Part shown: positions 22,655 through 24,233 of the stretch, one piece after another
Layout of the letters: each line of letters begins with the position of its first letter
Numbering within the stretch: the first letter of the stretch is position 1
Assembly: GCA_934292955.1 (NCBI GenBank)
Contig: CAKQXZ010000029.1
Coordinates: forward strand, 1 to 24,233
DNA length: 24,233 nucleotides
Source of the DNA: an uncultured Clostridia bacterium
Lineage (GTDB): Bacteria; Bacillota_A; Clostridia; Christensenellales; Borkfalkiaceae
Direction: 5' to 3'
Notes under the pieces: generated by a model
Database searches by the model: none
What the model was told of the DNA's origin: nothing
What the model saw: the letters and a program-made list of their open reading frames with translations, nothing else
Position numbers and translations under genes: made by a program

Positions 22655-24233
22655 CAAATCCCGAATTGCTTGCACCCGTAGGGTGTGAAGAAAATTTTTA
22701 TGCGGCGGTTAATTTCGGAGCAAACGCGGTGTATATCGGTTTATCCGATTTTTCCGCACGCAAGAATGCCGGCAACTTCACGCTTGAGAAGTTGCCGTAT
22801 ATTCTATCTTACGCTCATGCGTTCGGGGTAAAGGTTTATGTTGTGGTTAATACCGTAATAAAAAACAACGAACTTCAAAGATATATCGAAACTATTAAAA
22901 GAGCATATCTTTGCGGTGCGGATGCTTTTATAGTGCAGGATTTATTTTTCGGAAGATACTTGAAAAAGTGTTTTCCCGATATATGTCTGCATTTAAGCAC
23001 GCAGGCGGGAATAAATAATCTTGACGGTGCTAAGCTCGCCGCGTCTTACGGTTTTTCAAGAGTGATTCTCGCAAGGGAAACGCCGATAGAAGAAATAAAA
23101 AAAATCGCTTCTTTTATAGAAACCGAAGTATTTGTTCACGGTGCGCTCTGTACCTGTTTTTCGGGGCATTGTTATTTCAGTTCGTTTATAGGCGGCAACA
23201 GCGGCAACCGTGGATTGTGTCGTCAGCCATGCAGAAAACTTTATAAATACGAAGGCAAGGGGGTAAAAGACGATTATCGTTTTGCATTATCGCTTGCGGA
23301 TCTTGCATTATATAAACGGATTAACGAATTGATTACGGCTGGCGTAAAAAGTTTCAAAATAGAAGGTAGAATGCGTAGTTTTGAATATGTTTGCGCTTCA
23401 TGTGATTTTTATTCTGATATACTGAAAGGTGTTTTCGATCGTAAAAAGTACGAGACGTTATTAAAAACTTATAACCGCGGAAACTGTACCGAAGGATTAG
23501 GTTTTGGTCAGGACGAACGGCTGATTTCAGATAAAATTCAGAACCACTGCGGAGTTGCCGTCGGCAGAGTTTCCAGTGTTTCAGGCGATACGATTTATGC
23601 TCAGAACTTAAAGATAAAACCCGAAGCGGGCGACTGTTTCAAAATAATCGACGAAAAAGAAAAAGGAAATTGCGTTGCGGTGCAGACTTCGGGCGGAATT
23701 GTTCTTAAATTCAAAGGAAAAGCGAATGCAGGCGATATTCTTGCCATAACAAAGGACGTTTCGCTTGCGGAGAAGTTTAATAAAAAACGCTTATTACCTG
23801 TAACTGCAAGGTTGACGGCGCATATAGGCGAACCACCTGTTCTTAACGTGAACGGAATGGAATTTGTCGGAAATTTTATATGTCAGCCGGCGGTAACTTC
23901 TGCTGTTACCAAGTCGGAAATCAAAGATAATCTGCGTAAGATCGACGTATATCCTTTTGACGTTACGCCGTCCTGCGAGATAGATGCGAACTTGTTCATT
24001 CTTAAGCGTAGCCTTAACGAATTAAGAGCACGTGCATATTCCGAATATTTCAAGTCGTTTTGTTTAAGCAATAAAAAAGATTTGAAAATTGCAGATAATA
24101 TAATCGATTTTGAAAAAATTTATGATAGACATAATTGTTGTGACACGGGTAAGACTGCTATAGCGAACGACTTTTGTAATATACCTGTCGGGCTGTTTTC
24201 GAATATAGTTTTTTGTCCTGATAACTATAACGA
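22651..24233 (+). CDS. U32 family peptidase / RlhA-type protein, 3' partial
   Basis: The frame opens at ATG 22651 (MTNPELLAPVGCEENF) and is still open at the right edge, giving at least 527 residues. Near residues 159-177 it has EVFVHGALCTCFSGHCYFS, the U32 signature E-x-F-x2-G-[SA]-x-C-x4-G-x-C; the surrounding cysteines (GLCRQPCRK) fit the four-cysteine iron-sulfur site of U32 proteins. E. coli relatives hydroxylate 23S rRNA (RlhA) or tRNA (TrhP); others are called collagenase-like peptidases. The long C-terminus (beyond 400) fits the two-part U32/DUF3656 form. Coupled to pheT by a four-base overlap, which fits an RNA-modification role; the substrate is not shown. Confidence 0.88.
   Translation, partial: MTNPELLAPVGCEENFYAAVNFGANAVYIGLSDFSARKNAGNFTLEKLPYILSYAHAFGVKVYVVVNTVIKNNELQRYIETIKRAYLCGADAFIVQDLFFGRYLKKCFPDICLHLSTQAGINNLDGAKLAASYGFSRVILARETPIEEIKKIASFIETEVFVHGALCTCFSGHCYFSSFIGGNSGNRGLCRQPCRKLYKYEGKGVKDDYRFALSLADLALYKRINELITAGVKSFKIEGRMRSFEYVCASCDFYSDILKGVFDRKKYETLLKTYNRGNCTEGLGFGQDERLISDKIQNHCGVAVGRVSSVSGDTIYAQNLKIKPEAGDCFKIIDEKEKGNCVAVQTSGGIVLKFKGKANAGDILAITKDVSLAEKFNKKRLLPVTARLTAHIGEPPVLNVNGMEFVGNFICQPAVTSAVTKSEIKDNLRKIDVYPFDVTPSCEIDANLFILKRSLNELRARAYSEYFKSFCLSNKKDLKIADNIIDFEKIYDRHNCCDTGKTAIANDFCNIPVGLFSNIVFCPDNYN

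Noticed and set aside
1..24233. CRISPR array, insertion sequence, prophage or toxin-antitoxin pair
   Set aside because: No regular direct repeats, transposase or integrase motifs, or paired small genes were found on either strand.

Overview
The window reads as a piece of a Bacillota (Clostridia-type) chromosome, probably from an uncultured gut-type lineage. This rests on a T-box leader on pheST, GGAGG-like ribosome binding sites, short overlapping operons, a CPBP protease and ComEC-type MBL protein, a DUF6320-like zinc-ribbon membrane protein, and a strong preference for TCG serine codons with mid-range G+C. Order or family cannot be fixed from the sequence alone; a Christensenellales-like clade is only a guess.

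Layout. (1) Positions 1 to about 570 hold, on the minus strand, an internal piece of an FtsX-like ABC permease that runs off the left edge. At about 545-600 it butts head to head against a 5'-truncated plus-strand sensor gene, followed by a full sensor histidine kinase (1626-3008). The codon usage changes at this join, so it is either a recombination/transfer boundary or an assembly chimera. (2) 3094-5886: a promoter and structured leader, then cysK, a ROK sugar kinase and a GmhA/SIS phosphosugar isomerase, closed by a strong terminator. (3) 5977-6589: a decayed minus-strand coding remnant and a minus-strand tRNA-Leu(CAA) with its terminator. (4) 6725-11436: polA, coaE, a lytic transglycosylase and a CPBP membrane protease, the last three packed or overlapping. 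(5) 11512-12779: a promoter and an HtrA-like lipoprotein whose catalytic serine is a threonine. (6) 12892-16012: a condensation-type acyltransferase, a zinc-ribbon membrane protein and an RlmI-type rRNA methyltransferase, translationally coupled. (7) 16020-18587: a membrane-anchored ComEC-type MBL hydrolase, a spermidine-synthase-like SAM protein and a membrane-anchored InlB-repeat-like protein, ending in a perfect two-way terminator. (8) 18671-18744: tRNA-Gly(CCC) on the minus strand, with its own promoter, back to back with the pheST promoter. (9) 18818-24233: a Phe-specific T-box leader, pheS, pheT and a U32 peptidase family gene that runs off the right edge.

Most of the window is conserved housekeeping (DNA repair/replication, CoA synthesis, tRNA charging, rRNA modification, cysteine synthesis). 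The less ordinary parts are the left-end junction, the structured cysK leader, the Ser-to-Thr HtrA-like lipoprotein, and the two small operons at 12892-14837 and 16020-18587, whose functions are not established. I saw no CRISPR array, insertion sequence, phage module or defence system.
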